This document shows positions 6,479 to 12,349 of a DNA stretch of 12,628 nucleotides, in pieces. Under the pieces are notes generated by a model, which worked only from the letters and a program-made list of their open reading frames with translations, ran no database searches and was not told the DNA's origin. This stretch comes from ARS1285 sp039796495 (lineage in GTDB: Archaea; Nanobdellota; Nanobdellia; Pacearchaeales; GW2011-AR1), in contig JBDKJQ010000046.1 of assembly GCA_039796495.1 (NCBI GenBank), positions 1 through 12,628 of the forward strand, read 5' to 3'. The position numbers were made by a program, and so were the translations under genes. The first letter of the stretch is position 1. Each line of letters starts with the position of its first letter.

Positions 6479-7042
6479 TTAGGATTTATAAGTTTCATAA
6501 AATTTCTTAAGAGAAATTTCAAGTCTTGAAAGTTTTTCTCCATTATCTTGAGATTCTATTAAATCAACAACGGAGGTATTACTATCAAAACCCCAATCTT
6601 TAATATAAGATTTTGCTTCTAAAGATGAAATCTCAGTTACGTTAACTTTGAGAGTTTCCAAATCTGCATATTCATCATAAAAATAAATCAGGGGAATTCT
6701 CGATATGACTGCAGAACCCATCATGATTCCTGCAGCGTGTGAGGGAATGTGTACATCAGTCAGAACAATATCACACATAGGAATGACAATCTCATTTACT
6801 AATCTAAAGATCTTCCTCGGTTCCCAATTCAAATCTATTTCTCGATGAGGAAGGTAGGGCCTTTTTCCTAATTTTTTTACCATATTTCCAATAGAATCAT
6901 AAAAATCAAACGTTTTTCTTCTCAAATTGTCGTCAGGTATTTCTACATCTTCAAAAGGACATGCTAAAGCAACGTCAAATGATTTGTAAAAACCGAAGAA
7001 ATCGCGCAATCCCCGAGTATGAGCTGTCTCTAATCGTGCCAT
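6479..7042 (-). CDS. Nucleoside 2-deoxyribosyltransferase-like protein
   Basis: The 187 residues suggest the Rossmann-like fold of nucleoside deoxyribosyltransferases and related N-glycosidases. DVALACPFED (23-32) resembles the first strand and loop. The segment from about residue 40 to 67 matches the helix and G-x-x-P-Y/V strand. CDIVLTDVHIPSHAAGIMMG (90-109) followed by SRIPLIYFYDE matches the D-x-V...S...G...A...G-x-P-h region. The catalytic Glu usually found in the GxxxE(L/M)G loop is replaced by Met (GIMMG), so the enzyme may be inactive or do something else. The ATG at 7042 is chosen because the shared TATA box at 7063-7070 lies 24-25 bases away. An in-frame ATG at 7063 overlaps that box; using it would give 194 residues. 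Confidence 0.5.
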   Translation of the reverse strand: MARLETAHTRGLRDFFGFYKSFDVALACPFEDVEIPDDNLRRKTFDFYDSIGNMVKKLGKRPYLPHREIDLNWEPRKIFRLVNEIVIPMCDIVLTDVHIPSHAAGIMMGSAVISRIPLIYFYDEYADLETLKVNVTEISSLEAKSYIKDWGFDSNTSVVDLIESQDNGEKLSRLEISLKKFYETYKS

Positions 7043-7062
7043 TACTCTATCACCAATAATCA

Positions 7063-7070
7063 TTTTAAAA
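7063..7070. promoter_or_regulatory. Palindromic TATA box shared by divergent genes
   Basis: TTTTAAAA is self-complementary. Its centre (7066.5) is about 26 bases before the ATG at 7093 on the plus strand and about 25 bases before the ATG at 7042 on the minus strand. One TATA element could therefore serve both divergent genes. Confidence 0.5.
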
Positions 7071-7092
7071 ACTTAATGATACTCTGATAATC

Positions 7093-7782
7093 ATGACAAA
7101 CTCAATCTCCATCATCTCAAAATCGGAATTTCTCAAAAAGAATAAGAAACCAAACCAGAAAAAAGTCTGGAATGCAATTGCATCATCCTGGGAAGAGAAC
7201 AGAAAAAATAAAATCTACATAGTCGAGGAATTCCTCAAAAACAAAAAAGGAAAAATAATTGACATTGGCTGCGGCTCAGGAAGAAACATGATTCCCCACA
7301 AAGAGATAGAATATTATGGCATAGATTTTTCAAAACAGCAGATAGCACAGACAAAAGAATATGCCAAAAAAAATAAGATTAAGACAAAACTATTCACCGC
7401 AACCGCCGACAAACTTCCGAAAACATGCAAAAACAACATCTTCGATTACGGTCTCCTCATAGCAACACTCCACTGCATTGAAACAAAAATAAAAAGAAAA
7501 AAAGCACTGCAACAGCTATACCGAGTATTAAAACCAAACGCTGAAGCATTAATAACCGTCTGGAATGCCGAAGATCAAAGGTTCAAAGAGGTAAACAATC
7601 ACGGCCCCGTCTATTTGTCCTGGAAAGAAAATAACATTCCCCACATGCGATATTATTATCTATTCAATAAACAAGAACTTATCGATCTTATAAAAGAAAC
7701 AGAATTCACCATCCTCAAATTCTACGAACCAGAACAAGACAGATTTTCAAAAAAGAACTGGATAATAAAGGTAAGAAAATAA
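7093..7782 (+). CDS. Trm9/ALKBH8-like SAM-dependent tRNA methyltransferase
   Basis: A class I methyltransferase of 229 residues resembling Trm9, which methylates 5-carboxymethyluridine at the tRNA wobble position to form mcm5U. The Trm9-like N-terminus KVWNAIASSWEENRKNK (24-40) precedes SAM motif I, IIDIGCGSGRN (55-65), the acidic ribose-binding D78 in YGIDFS, ATADKLP (103-109) and LHC at motif IV. The C-terminal pattern RYYYLFNKQELIDLI (186-200) through KNWIIKVRK matches the Trm9 ending (YRYYHLY...ELxxL...NWW), which generic methyltransferases lack. The eukaryotic enzyme needs the zinc protein Trm112; none is encoded here. The gene probably shares its TATA box with the divergent neighbour. 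Confidence 0.75.
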   Translation: MTNSISIISKSEFLKKNKKPNQKKVWNAIASSWEENRKNKIYIVEEFLKNKKGKIIDIGCGSGRNMIPHKEIEYYGIDFSKQQIAQTKEYAKKNKIKTKLFTATADKLPKTCKNNIFDYGLLIATLHCIETKIKRKKALQQLYRVLKPNAEALITVWNAEDQRFKEVNNHGPVYLSWKENNIPHMRYYYLFNKQELIDLIKETEFTILKFYEPEQDRFSKKNWIIKVRK

Positions 7783-7793
7783 TTATGAAAAAA

Positions 7794-7802
7794 TTTATAA
7801 AA
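7794..7802 (+). promoter_or_regulatory. TATA box of the small gene at 7822
   Basis: TTTATAAAA is centred 24 bases before the ATG at 7822, so this gene is probably transcribed separately from the methyltransferase gene that ends at 7782. Confidence 0.55.
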
Positions 7803-7821
7803 GAAAGATAAATAACATCAG

Positions 7822-8154
7822 ATGCCAACCAGGTTAAGTTATCTGACACACGATGAAACGCTCTACGTTCGTCCGGCGACATTTGCAGAATCATGGACGA
7901 TAAACGGAAAAGAAACAAAACCATCGACACATGTAGGATTTGTTGAATTTAATGATATGAAAAAATTTGATGAAGAATATGCCAAAATTCAAGCTTTAAA
8001 GAGCACTGATCAAAAAAAGAAAAAACTAGGGCTGCTTGACATAATAGGAAAATTTGACTCTCAAGAAAAAGCTAAACAAGGATTCATTGCAGAATATTGC
8101 GAAAAAGATCAGTTTATAAGAAAAAAGATAGTAAAAGAAATAAGAATAACATAA
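7822..8154 (+). CDS. Small hypothetical protein
   Basis: I do not recognise this 110-residue soluble, lysine-rich protein. The first 45 residues look like a compact beta domain with conserved-looking aromatic and polar residues (LYVRPATFAESWTING, about 14-29). The rest is charged and probably helical (KKFDEEYAKIQALKS, 47-61). No signal peptide, membrane segment, Cys cluster or catalytic motif is evident. In particular it lacks the Cys residues expected of Trm112, the partner of Trm9. A clear TATA box supports expression and the chosen ATG. Its TAA stop directly abuts the hisS stop codon on the opposite strand. Confidence 0.7.
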   Translation: MPTRLSYLTHDETLYVRPATFAESWTINGKETKPSTHVGFVEFNDMKKFDEEYAKIQALKSTDQKKKKLGLLDIIGKFDSQEKAKQGFIAEYCEKDQFIRKKIVKEIRIT

Positions 8155-9315
8155 TTACAGACTGCTCACAAAATTTTTCACAAGCTCCTTCTCCCCAACC
8201 AGTTTCTCCTTTCCACTTTTCATATCCTTCAGCTTATATTTTTTCTTTTTCACTTCCTCATCGCCAATAAAGATCACATAAGGTATCTGATAAGAATTTG
8301 CATATTCCAATGCCTTACCAGGTTTACCATAAAAAATCTGACAACTAACATTTTTACCACGCAACAGTTCAGCAAGAGCAATTGACTTTTTATCCTGATT
8401 TAAAGAGATAATTAAAACTTTCTGAGTATCAACTGCAACATCAGCAAGCAGTTCTAATCGGTCAAGACCAAACGAGATTCCCGACGACTGAATGCCATTG
8501 ATCAAATAGCTTCCGCCACCCGTAATAGTTTCCTTGAGTGAAGACTTAATTTCAAAAATAATCCAGTTGTAATAGGAAAGGCCGCGCGCAAGAAACGGAG
8601 AAAATTGCACCTTCACGCCATACAGAGAACAAAGTTTTTTCAAATTTTTAATGTCCTCATAATTTTTATACCTCTCAAAATATGATTCAGGTTTTTTCAA
8701 AACAGAAAGAATTTTTTCTGCCTTATATTTTTTCAGATTTTCTAAAACTTCTTTTTCTGGCAATTTATCTAATTTATCTATTTCTCGAATAACTAAAGTT
8801 TTGTTTTGTTCTACAATACCAAGTTCACCAAGTATTTCGTTCAGCAATTTTCGATTATTAACAGAAATAACGGACACAATGTTTAACTGTTTAAATATTT
8901 CAGCACTTATTTTTAATAATTCGGCTATATCAGCCAGTTCTGCGCCGACAATATCAACATCGCATTGCGTAAATTGTCGCCAGCGATTGCCAGTAACAGG
9001 CTCGTCACGAAAAACCGTCCCCATTTGATAAATTTTATACGGTAATTTTTTATTTTGCGCCAAGCGTTTATACTGAAAAGTCAATTCATATCTCAGCGCA
9101 AGTTTTCGTTCACCCCGATCCTGCAGTTTGAAAATAGAAGATACTGCCTCGTCATCAGAATTATTTCCACGTACAAATTCCTCAGATTCAATAAGCGGCA
9201 TTTCAACAGGATTAAAATTGTAGAGTTTGAAAGTTTCTTCAATTATCTTTTTGATAGCAATCCGCTTCGATGCATCTTCAATATCTCGAAATCCTTTGAC
9301 TGTTTCAATTGACAT
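8155..9315 (-). CDS. hisS: Histidyl-tRNA synthetase
   Basis: HisRS charges tRNA(His) with histidine. The 386-residue class II enzyme shows LALRYELT (72-79), motif 2 MGTVFRDEPVTGNRWRQFTQ (98-117) followed by CDVDIVG as in archaeal/eukaryotic enzymes, and motif 3 SGISFGLDRL (278-287). The His-specific HisA segment reads LARGLSYYNWIIFE, keeping catalytic Arg244 but with Ser247 where Asp is usual (RGLDYY) and Trp251 where Arg often follows. An anticodon-binding domain covers about residues 300-386. It is somewhat short against typical lengths of 420 or more. The ATG at 9315 is preferred over an in-frame ATG at 9330, because AAGGAGG at 9321-9327 stands five bases before it. It overlaps the upstream gene's end by 11 bases, as the last gene of a three-gene operon. 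Confidence 0.94.
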   Translation of the reverse strand: MSIETVKGFRDIEDASKRIAIKKIIEETFKLYNFNPVEMPLIESEEFVRGNNSDDEAVSSIFKLQDRGERKLALRYELTFQYKRLAQNKKLPYKIYQMGTVFRDEPVTGNRWRQFTQCDVDIVGAELADIAELLKISAEIFKQLNIVSVISVNNRKLLNEILGELGIVEQNKTLVIREIDKLDKLPEKEVLENLKKYKAEKILSVLKKPESYFERYKNYEDIKNLKKLCSLYGVKVQFSPFLARGLSYYNWIIFEIKSSLKETITGGGSYLINGIQSSGISFGLDRLELLADVAVDTQKVLIISLNQDKKSIALAELLRGKNVSCQIFYGKPGKALEYANSYQIPYVIFIGDEEVKKKKYKLKDMKSGKEKLVGEKELVKNFVSSL

Positions 9316-10198
9316 GCATACCTCCTTCATCTAACTGAACGTTCCCTGATTTAAGAATGTTTCTCCGTTCTTCATTTTCTTCTGAAATTTCTCCAAACAA
9401 AAAACATTCGCTATCAACTTCATCTCTATCGCGGGCAAAAATAATTATTTTATTTTTTTCAAGATATATTTTTTCTTCCCCATCAAATCCAATGAGAGTT
9501 TCATGATTCATTTTTTCAAAATCCTTCAAATATCGTGGAAGTCTAAAAGAACCAAATTTGTTTTTGTATAATCCGGTAATTTTTATGACTTCTGGATCGA
9601 CGACAAATTGATTGATTCCTTCAATGCAACCATAAAAAGTTAAAAAATCAATAATTGCTTTTTGTGCAGTCTCTTCAGCACTTACATCTCCAAGATATCC
9701 ACATTCACAGCAAAAGGCAGGTTTACGTTGTAGATTCATATAATAATCAGTAGAGCCGGGCTCAAACCGATCTATATTACAGACTAGCTTCTTGAGATTA
9801 AAGAGACGCGCTTCTTCAATCAAGGACTCATCACAAATAATAAAGGGAATTGAATCTTTGGTAGAACTTGCATGGATATCCAGTATTGCATCAGCCTCAT
9901 CAAGGTAAGGTATGATTTCTTTTGCAGTTCTCCCTTCAAGACTCGCTTCTATTTCAGGCGGCTGCATACTAAGAAAAGAACGATTAAGATTTTTTTCTAC
10001 AAATCGTTTATTTTGTTTGATTGCCTCAAGATTTGCATAAACAAAAATAATTTTTCCCGATTTTATTTTCAATGAAGGAATCAATCGGTCAAATGCATTA
10101 ACGCCGCACACCTCATTCCCATGCACGCCAGCAAGAATCACAAGAGTTTTTCCACTTTCTACGCCACGTTTTTCAACAATTTTTATATTGCTTTTCAT
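9305..10198 (-). CDS. Succinylglutamate desuccinylase/aspartoacylase-family zinc hydrolase
   Basis: This 297-residue protein belongs to the AstE/ASPA branch of the M14 carboxypeptidase-like metallohydrolases, which remove acyl groups from N-acylated amino acids. The first two zinc ligands are H26 and E29 in GVHGNEVCG and the third is H109 in ILDIHASS. The substrate-binding NLNR motif is at 70-73, and E165 in CCECGY is at the catalytic glutamate position. A C-terminal beta domain follows (about 220-297). The exact substrate is unknown; few archaea have the arginine succinyltransferase pathway, so a generic deacylase label is safest. Its ATG overlaps the upstream stop as ATGA, with GGAGG four bases before it, indicating translational coupling to the GNAT-like gene. 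Confidence 0.85.
   Translation of the reverse strand: MKSNIKIVEKRGVESGKTLVILAGVHGNEVCGVNAFDRLIPSLKIKSGKIIFVYANLEAIKQNKRFVEKNLNRSFLSMQPPEIEASLEGRTAKEIIPYLDEADAILDIHASSTKDSIPFIICDESLIEEARLFNLKKLVCNIDRFEPGSTDYYMNLQRKPAFCCECGYLGDVSAEETAQKAIIDFLTFYGCIEGINQFVVDPEVIKITGLYKNKFGSFRLPRYLKDFEKMNHETLIGFDGEEKIYLEKNKIIIFARDRDEVDSECFLFGEISEENEERRNILKSGNVQLDEGGMHVN
9321..9327 (-). promoter_or_regulatory. Shine-Dalgarno of hisS
   Basis: The minus strand reads AAGGAGG, five bases before the ATG at 9315 and inside the 3' end of the upstream gene. It decides the hisS start: the alternative ATG at 9330 would contain this signal within its coding sequence. Confidence 0.75.
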
Positions 10199-10962
10199 AC
10201 TTCCTCCCGCGTCATAGCTGAAAGAAGATCATCTATACGCGAATCAAAGTCTCTGAATTTCCAACTGTACCAAGGAGATCCTCGTTCAGGATCTTCAAAT
10301 AATAATTTTCCATTTTGTCCTGAGAAAATTTTGCAAAGAATGGATAATACTTTTTCATTTTTCGTTCGAACCAAAAAATCTTCATAATCCGCGAGCCGTG
10401 CATGTCTAAGTCTTATTGCAGAAGCAAGAAACCCATTACCAGAGCCTTGTTTATTTTCAACAATTCCTAATTCAGCGCCGTAAAAAGCCCTTTCTCTATT
10501 TATACCTGCTGCATCCAGCATCGGAACAACGATGGGAAAGTTAACTGACTTTGTCTTTCCAGCGGGAATTTTGCAGCCCCAACTAAAACCAAACGGAGTT
10601 TTATTTTCAGTAAGCAAGTATCCTATAAATCCTTCCTTACTCAAGGCCTCTTTTATAAGTTCATAGTGATTAACATACGACGGATAAAATTCCATTAAAG
10701 GTCTTTCACAGAGTAAACAAGACTCCAATCCTACAGCATTTCCTACTACTCCTTTCCGCTTTGTTTTATCTAACTGCCATTTATAATCAGTAGGAAGAGC
10801 GCGTGATGTGTATTGAACACTGCAGATATCCTCATCTGCTGATAAAGCGCCAGAACAAATTTTCTCCTCATACCATGGAGCACCGCTAAAAACTTCTTTG
10901 AAAAGTGACGAAAGACTTACAAGATCATTACCAGAAATTTTTTTTACACTAATCGGTTCCAT
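10195..10962 (-). CDS. GNAT-like acyltransferase with N-terminal extension
   Basis: This 255-residue protein appears to be a GNAT-fold acetyltransferase. Residues 111-130 (GFIGYLLTENKTPFGFSWGC) form the strand pair before the core. FYGAELGIVENKQGSGNGFL (160-179) is the acetyl-CoA loop with Q172-x-x-G175-x-G177. ARLADYEDFLVRTKNEKVLS covers the later strand and helix. The N-terminal part starts with SLFKEVFSGAPWYEEK, typical of the first helix of some GNATs, and contains an insertion with CLLC (82-85) and further Cys at 36, 47 and 130, possibly a metal site. The substrate is unknown. It heads the operon with the deacylase gene and hisS. ATG 10962 is backed by AAAGGAGG nine bases upstream. Confidence 0.7.
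   Translation of the reverse strand: MEPISVKKISGNDLVSLSSLFKEVFSGAPWYEEKICSGALSADEDICSVQYTSRALPTDYKWQLDKTKRKGVVGNAVGLESCLLCERPLMEFYPSYVNHYELIKEALSKEGFIGYLLTENKTPFGFSWGCKIPAGKTKSVNFPIVVPMLDAAGINRERAFYGAELGIVENKQGSGNGFLASAIRLRHARLADYEDFLVRTKNEKVLSILCKIFSGQNGKLLFEDPERGSPWYSWKFRDFDSRIDDLLSAMTREEV
10203..10207 (-). promoter_or_regulatory. Shine-Dalgarno of the deacylase gene
   Basis: The minus strand reads GGAGG, four bases before the ATG at 10198, within the last codons of the upstream gene. Confidence 0.65.
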
Positions 10963-10971
10963 TGGTAAATG

Positions 10972-10979
10972 CCTCCTTT
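10972..10979 (-). promoter_or_regulatory. Shine-Dalgarno of the operon's first gene
   Basis: The minus strand reads AAAGGAGG, nine bases before the ATG at 10962. Unlike other first genes in the window, this one must have a 5' leader. A TATA-like TTATA near 11013-11017 would start a transcript near 10988; read-through from tRNA-His is the alternative. Confidence 0.65.
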
Positions 10980-11017
10980 CAAATTCCCAAAAATAAAATC
11001 GATAAAATTCCTATAAG

Positions 11018-11031
11018 CAATGGGGATAACC
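11018..11031 (+). repeat. Direct repeat copy 1 (CAATGGGGATAACC)
   Basis: An exact 14-base match to 11232-11245 in the same orientation. The two copies flank the tRNA-His gene. The function is not known. Confidence 0.45.
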
Positions 11032-11032
11032 A

Positions 11033-11045
11033 GCACATGATGTGC
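11033..11045. repeat. Short palindrome between tRNA-His and its downstream operon
   Basis: GCACATGATGTGC has six-base arms around one central base. It sits 12 bases beyond the T-run that follows tRNA-His and upstream of the GNAT-like gene. It could be a protein-binding site or a small hairpin; nothing else supports either. Confidence 0.3.
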
Positions 11046-11056
11046 CGCCAGCCTCG

Positions 11057-11062
11057 AAAAAA
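11057..11062 (-). terminator. Oligo-T terminator after tRNA-His
   Basis: Six consecutive T on the minus strand directly follow the acceptor stem; the first T is also the discriminator position. Runs of T stop archaeal RNA polymerase without a hairpin. Confidence 0.45.
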
Positions 11063-11133
11063 GCGGAAGGTGGGAATCGAACCCACGTTACACGGACCAC
11101 AACCGCGCGTTCTGCCATTGAACTACAACCGCC
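11062..11133 (-). tRNA. tRNA-His, anticodon GTG
   Basis: The minus strand folds into a cloverleaf. It has U8-A9, a four-pair D stem GTTC/GAAC with GG in the loop, and a five-pair anticodon stem CGCGG/CCGTG around TTGTGGT, so the anticodon is GTG (His) with no intron. The variable loop is short, and the T arm GTGGG-TTCGATT-CCCAC is perfect. The acceptor stem GCGGTTG/CTTCCGC pairs at four outer positions and at 7-66 but has two adjacent U-U mismatches (5-68 and 6-67). A G precedes G1 in the genome, so the histidine-specific G-1 could be encoded. The discriminator would be U instead of the usual C. CCA is not encoded. A TATA-like TTTTATA at 11164-11170 lies upstream. Confidence 0.85.
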
Positions 11134-11163
11134 ATATTGTTTACTAGAAGAAGAATTGAATGG

Positions 11164-11170
11164 TATAAAA
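11164..11170 (-). promoter_or_regulatory. TATA-like box of tRNA-His
   Basis: The minus strand reads TTTTATA about 34 bases before the mature 5' end, which would give a leader of roughly nine bases, to be removed by RNase P. Confidence 0.4.
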
Positions 11171-11231
11171 GAGTTATTATTTACCGCAGGTCTAAAATTC
11201 CAAAAATCACACGCCGAGTTAGCACTATCAA

Positions 11232-11245
11232 CAATGGGGATAACC
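11232..11245 (+). repeat. Direct repeat copy 2 (CAATGGGGATAACC)
   Basis: Identical to 11018-11031, 214 bases away, on the other side of the tRNA-His gene. Confidence 0.45.
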
Positions 11246-11332
11246 CACTGCAAATCCTTTGCGTGTTTGATTATTCATCATGAATGCATGAAAAAGAGGT
11301 ATTTAAATTTTTCTTTTTAAATTTTTCAATTT

Positions 11333-11764
11333 TCAAAAATTAAATCTTATAGCGGCTAATTTATTCCCTAACCCTTTGGTCGGATACCGAATACCTGCAG
11401 AGTTGCCATTCCTATAATTAAGTAAATCTTCAGGTTCCCCAACATAAATTCCTTCAAACAAAATAGATAATAAATTAAATCCAGGGCCAGAAATTTCCCT
11501 TAATAATTTACCCATCACATGCTGCCTTGCATCTATAAAGGCATTATACACTCCTTGCGCTCCCAAACAAATTTGATAAAGCGGCTCTTCACAGGTTCCC
11601 TGTTGAGACATCCCCGCTTCAGAAGGCATAATCACCTCGACAGAAGTCTGCATTAATTGTTCATATAATCGTTTATCTTCTCCCCGTATGGCATTCGTAT
11701 CTCCTACATAAACTCTCAAATCCAGATTGCTTAATCGTTCCAATGTTCCATGGTCAACAGCCAT
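11333..11764 (-). CDS. Hypothetical protein
   Basis: This 143-residue soluble protein is not recognised. An N-terminal strand and loop LRVYVGDTNAIRGEDKRLY (16-34) resembles the start of an alpha/beta fold and is followed by VEVIMPSEAG (43-52). A middle part from CEEPLYQICLGAQG on looks helical, and the end (RNGNSAGIRYPTKGLGNKLA) is glycine-rich. No signal peptide, membrane segment or metal cluster is visible. The ATG at 11764 is chosen because TTTATTAAT (11785-11793, minus strand) is centred 25 bases upstream; an in-frame TTG at 11782 lies too close to that box. Confidence 0.65.
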   Translation of the reverse strand: MAVDHGTLERLSNLDLRVYVGDTNAIRGEDKRLYEQLMQTSVEVIMPSEAGMSQQGTCEEPLYQICLGAQGVYNAFIDARQHVMGKLLREISGPGFNLLSILFEGIYVGEPEDLLNYRNGNSAGIRYPTKGLGNKLAAIRFNF

Positions 11765-11784
11765 GTAAGAACAGCACCTCAATA

Positions 11785-11793
11785 ATTAATAAA
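11785..11793 (-). promoter_or_regulatory. TATA-like box of the gene at 11764
   Basis: The minus strand reads TTTATTAAT, centred 25 bases before the ATG at 11764. Confidence 0.5.
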
Positions 11794-11830
11794 GATTTTT
11801 ATGATGCAATGCAACCGACACTTAGAAAGG

Positions 11831-11838
11831 TTTAAATA
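11831..11838 (+). promoter_or_regulatory. TATA box of the eS8 gene
   Basis: TTTAAATA is centred 25.5 bases before the ATG at 11860, predicting a leaderless transcript. Confidence 0.55.
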
Positions 11839-11859
11839 ACAAAAGTCCCAAAAAATAAT

Positions 11860-12228
11860 ATGGGTTACGGCAAGAAAATTACAGGCGGAAAATATCACAA
11901 GTTTAATAAGAAAAAGAAATATGCTCAGCCTGGCATCGAGAGAAAAGTCAAATTAGGAAAAGAAAAAAAGAAAACCATTCGAGGCTTGGGAGCAAATAGA
12001 AAAACGGTTCTTCTGTCAGCAGAATATGCAAATGTATTGAATCCGCAAACAAAAAAATCGCAAAAAGTAAAGATAAAAAATGTCGTTGAAACGCCGTCAA
12101 ACAGATTCTTGGCGCGACAAAACATCCTTGTCAAGTCAGCTATCATCGATACAGAATTAGGAAAAGCAAAAATCACAAACCGGCCTTCTCAAGAAGGTCA
12201 GGTTCACGCAATTCTCATAAAAAATTAA
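11860..12228 (+). CDS. rps8e: 30S ribosomal protein eS8
   Basis: eS8 is a small-subunit ribosomal protein found in archaea and eukaryotes and absent from bacteria. The 122 residues match archaeal family length. The N-terminus has the TGGKYHKFNKKKKYAQPG basic extension (8-25). KTIRGLGANRKTVLLSAEYANV (38-59) is the conserved core. VVETPSNRFLARQNILVKSA (85-104), followed by IIDTELGKAKITNRPSQEGQ, carries the family's VxNPxNxxxxRxNIITKG...TxxGxAxxTxRPGQ signature in slightly altered form. It is strongly basic, as expected for rRNA binding. The gene stands alone with its own TATA box, which is usual for archaeal eS8. Confidence 0.95.
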   Translation: MGYGKKITGGKYHKFNKKKKYAQPGIERKVKLGKEKKKTIRGLGANRKTVLLSAEYANVLNPQTKKSQKVKIKNVVETPSNRFLARQNILVKSAIIDTELGKAKITNRPSQEGQVHAILIKN

Positions 12229-12289
12229 AATAATGTTAATTCTAAAGCGTATGTTATTACTTCTAAGTTATTTCTCATAATAATAAATC

Positions 12290-12320
12290 TTTATAAACCT
12301 TTCTCCACAACTTTTATAAA
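12290..12320 (+). promoter_or_regulatory. Tandem TATA boxes upstream of tfb
   Basis: TTTATAAA occurs at 12290-12297 and again at 12313-12320, 23 bases apart and both followed by AC-T-rich bases. The nearer box would start a transcript around 12342, eight bases before the ATG. The farther one would start near 12319, inside the second box. Confidence 0.5.
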
Positions 12321-12349
12321 CTTTTCGAGAGAAATTCAATTTCAAAAAC

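Larger units (their letters stand above)
11134..11332. other. Intergenic stretch without a gene
   Basis: These 199 bases hold the tRNA-His promoter region, the second copy of the 14-base direct repeat (11232-11245), a 13-base palindrome ATTCATCATGAAT (11273-11285), and an A/T-run segment (11300-11332) with the repeated TTTAAATTTTT. I see no credible coding region or second tRNA. Confidence 0.5.

Noticed and set aside
7822..8154. Trm112-like partner for the Trm9-like methyltransferase
   Set aside because: Trm112 is a zinc protein with conserved Cys residues; this protein has a single Cys and an unrelated sequence.
10962..11147. Plus-strand reading frame of 61 codons
   Set aside because: The KVGIEPTLHGPQPRVLPLNY part is again antisense tRNA translation in another frame, and the start overlaps the opposing GNAT-like gene.
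11011..11253. Minus-strand reading frame of 80 codons across tRNA-His
   Set aside because: SSMAERAVVVRVTWVRFPPS is a sense-strand tRNA read-through artefact; the tRNA explains the conservation.
11042..11320. Plus-strand reading frame of 92 codons across the tRNA-His region
   Set aside because: Its GGNRTHVTRTTTARSAIE segment is the antisense translation of a tRNA gene, a known source of false proteins. It has no promoter and unnatural composition.
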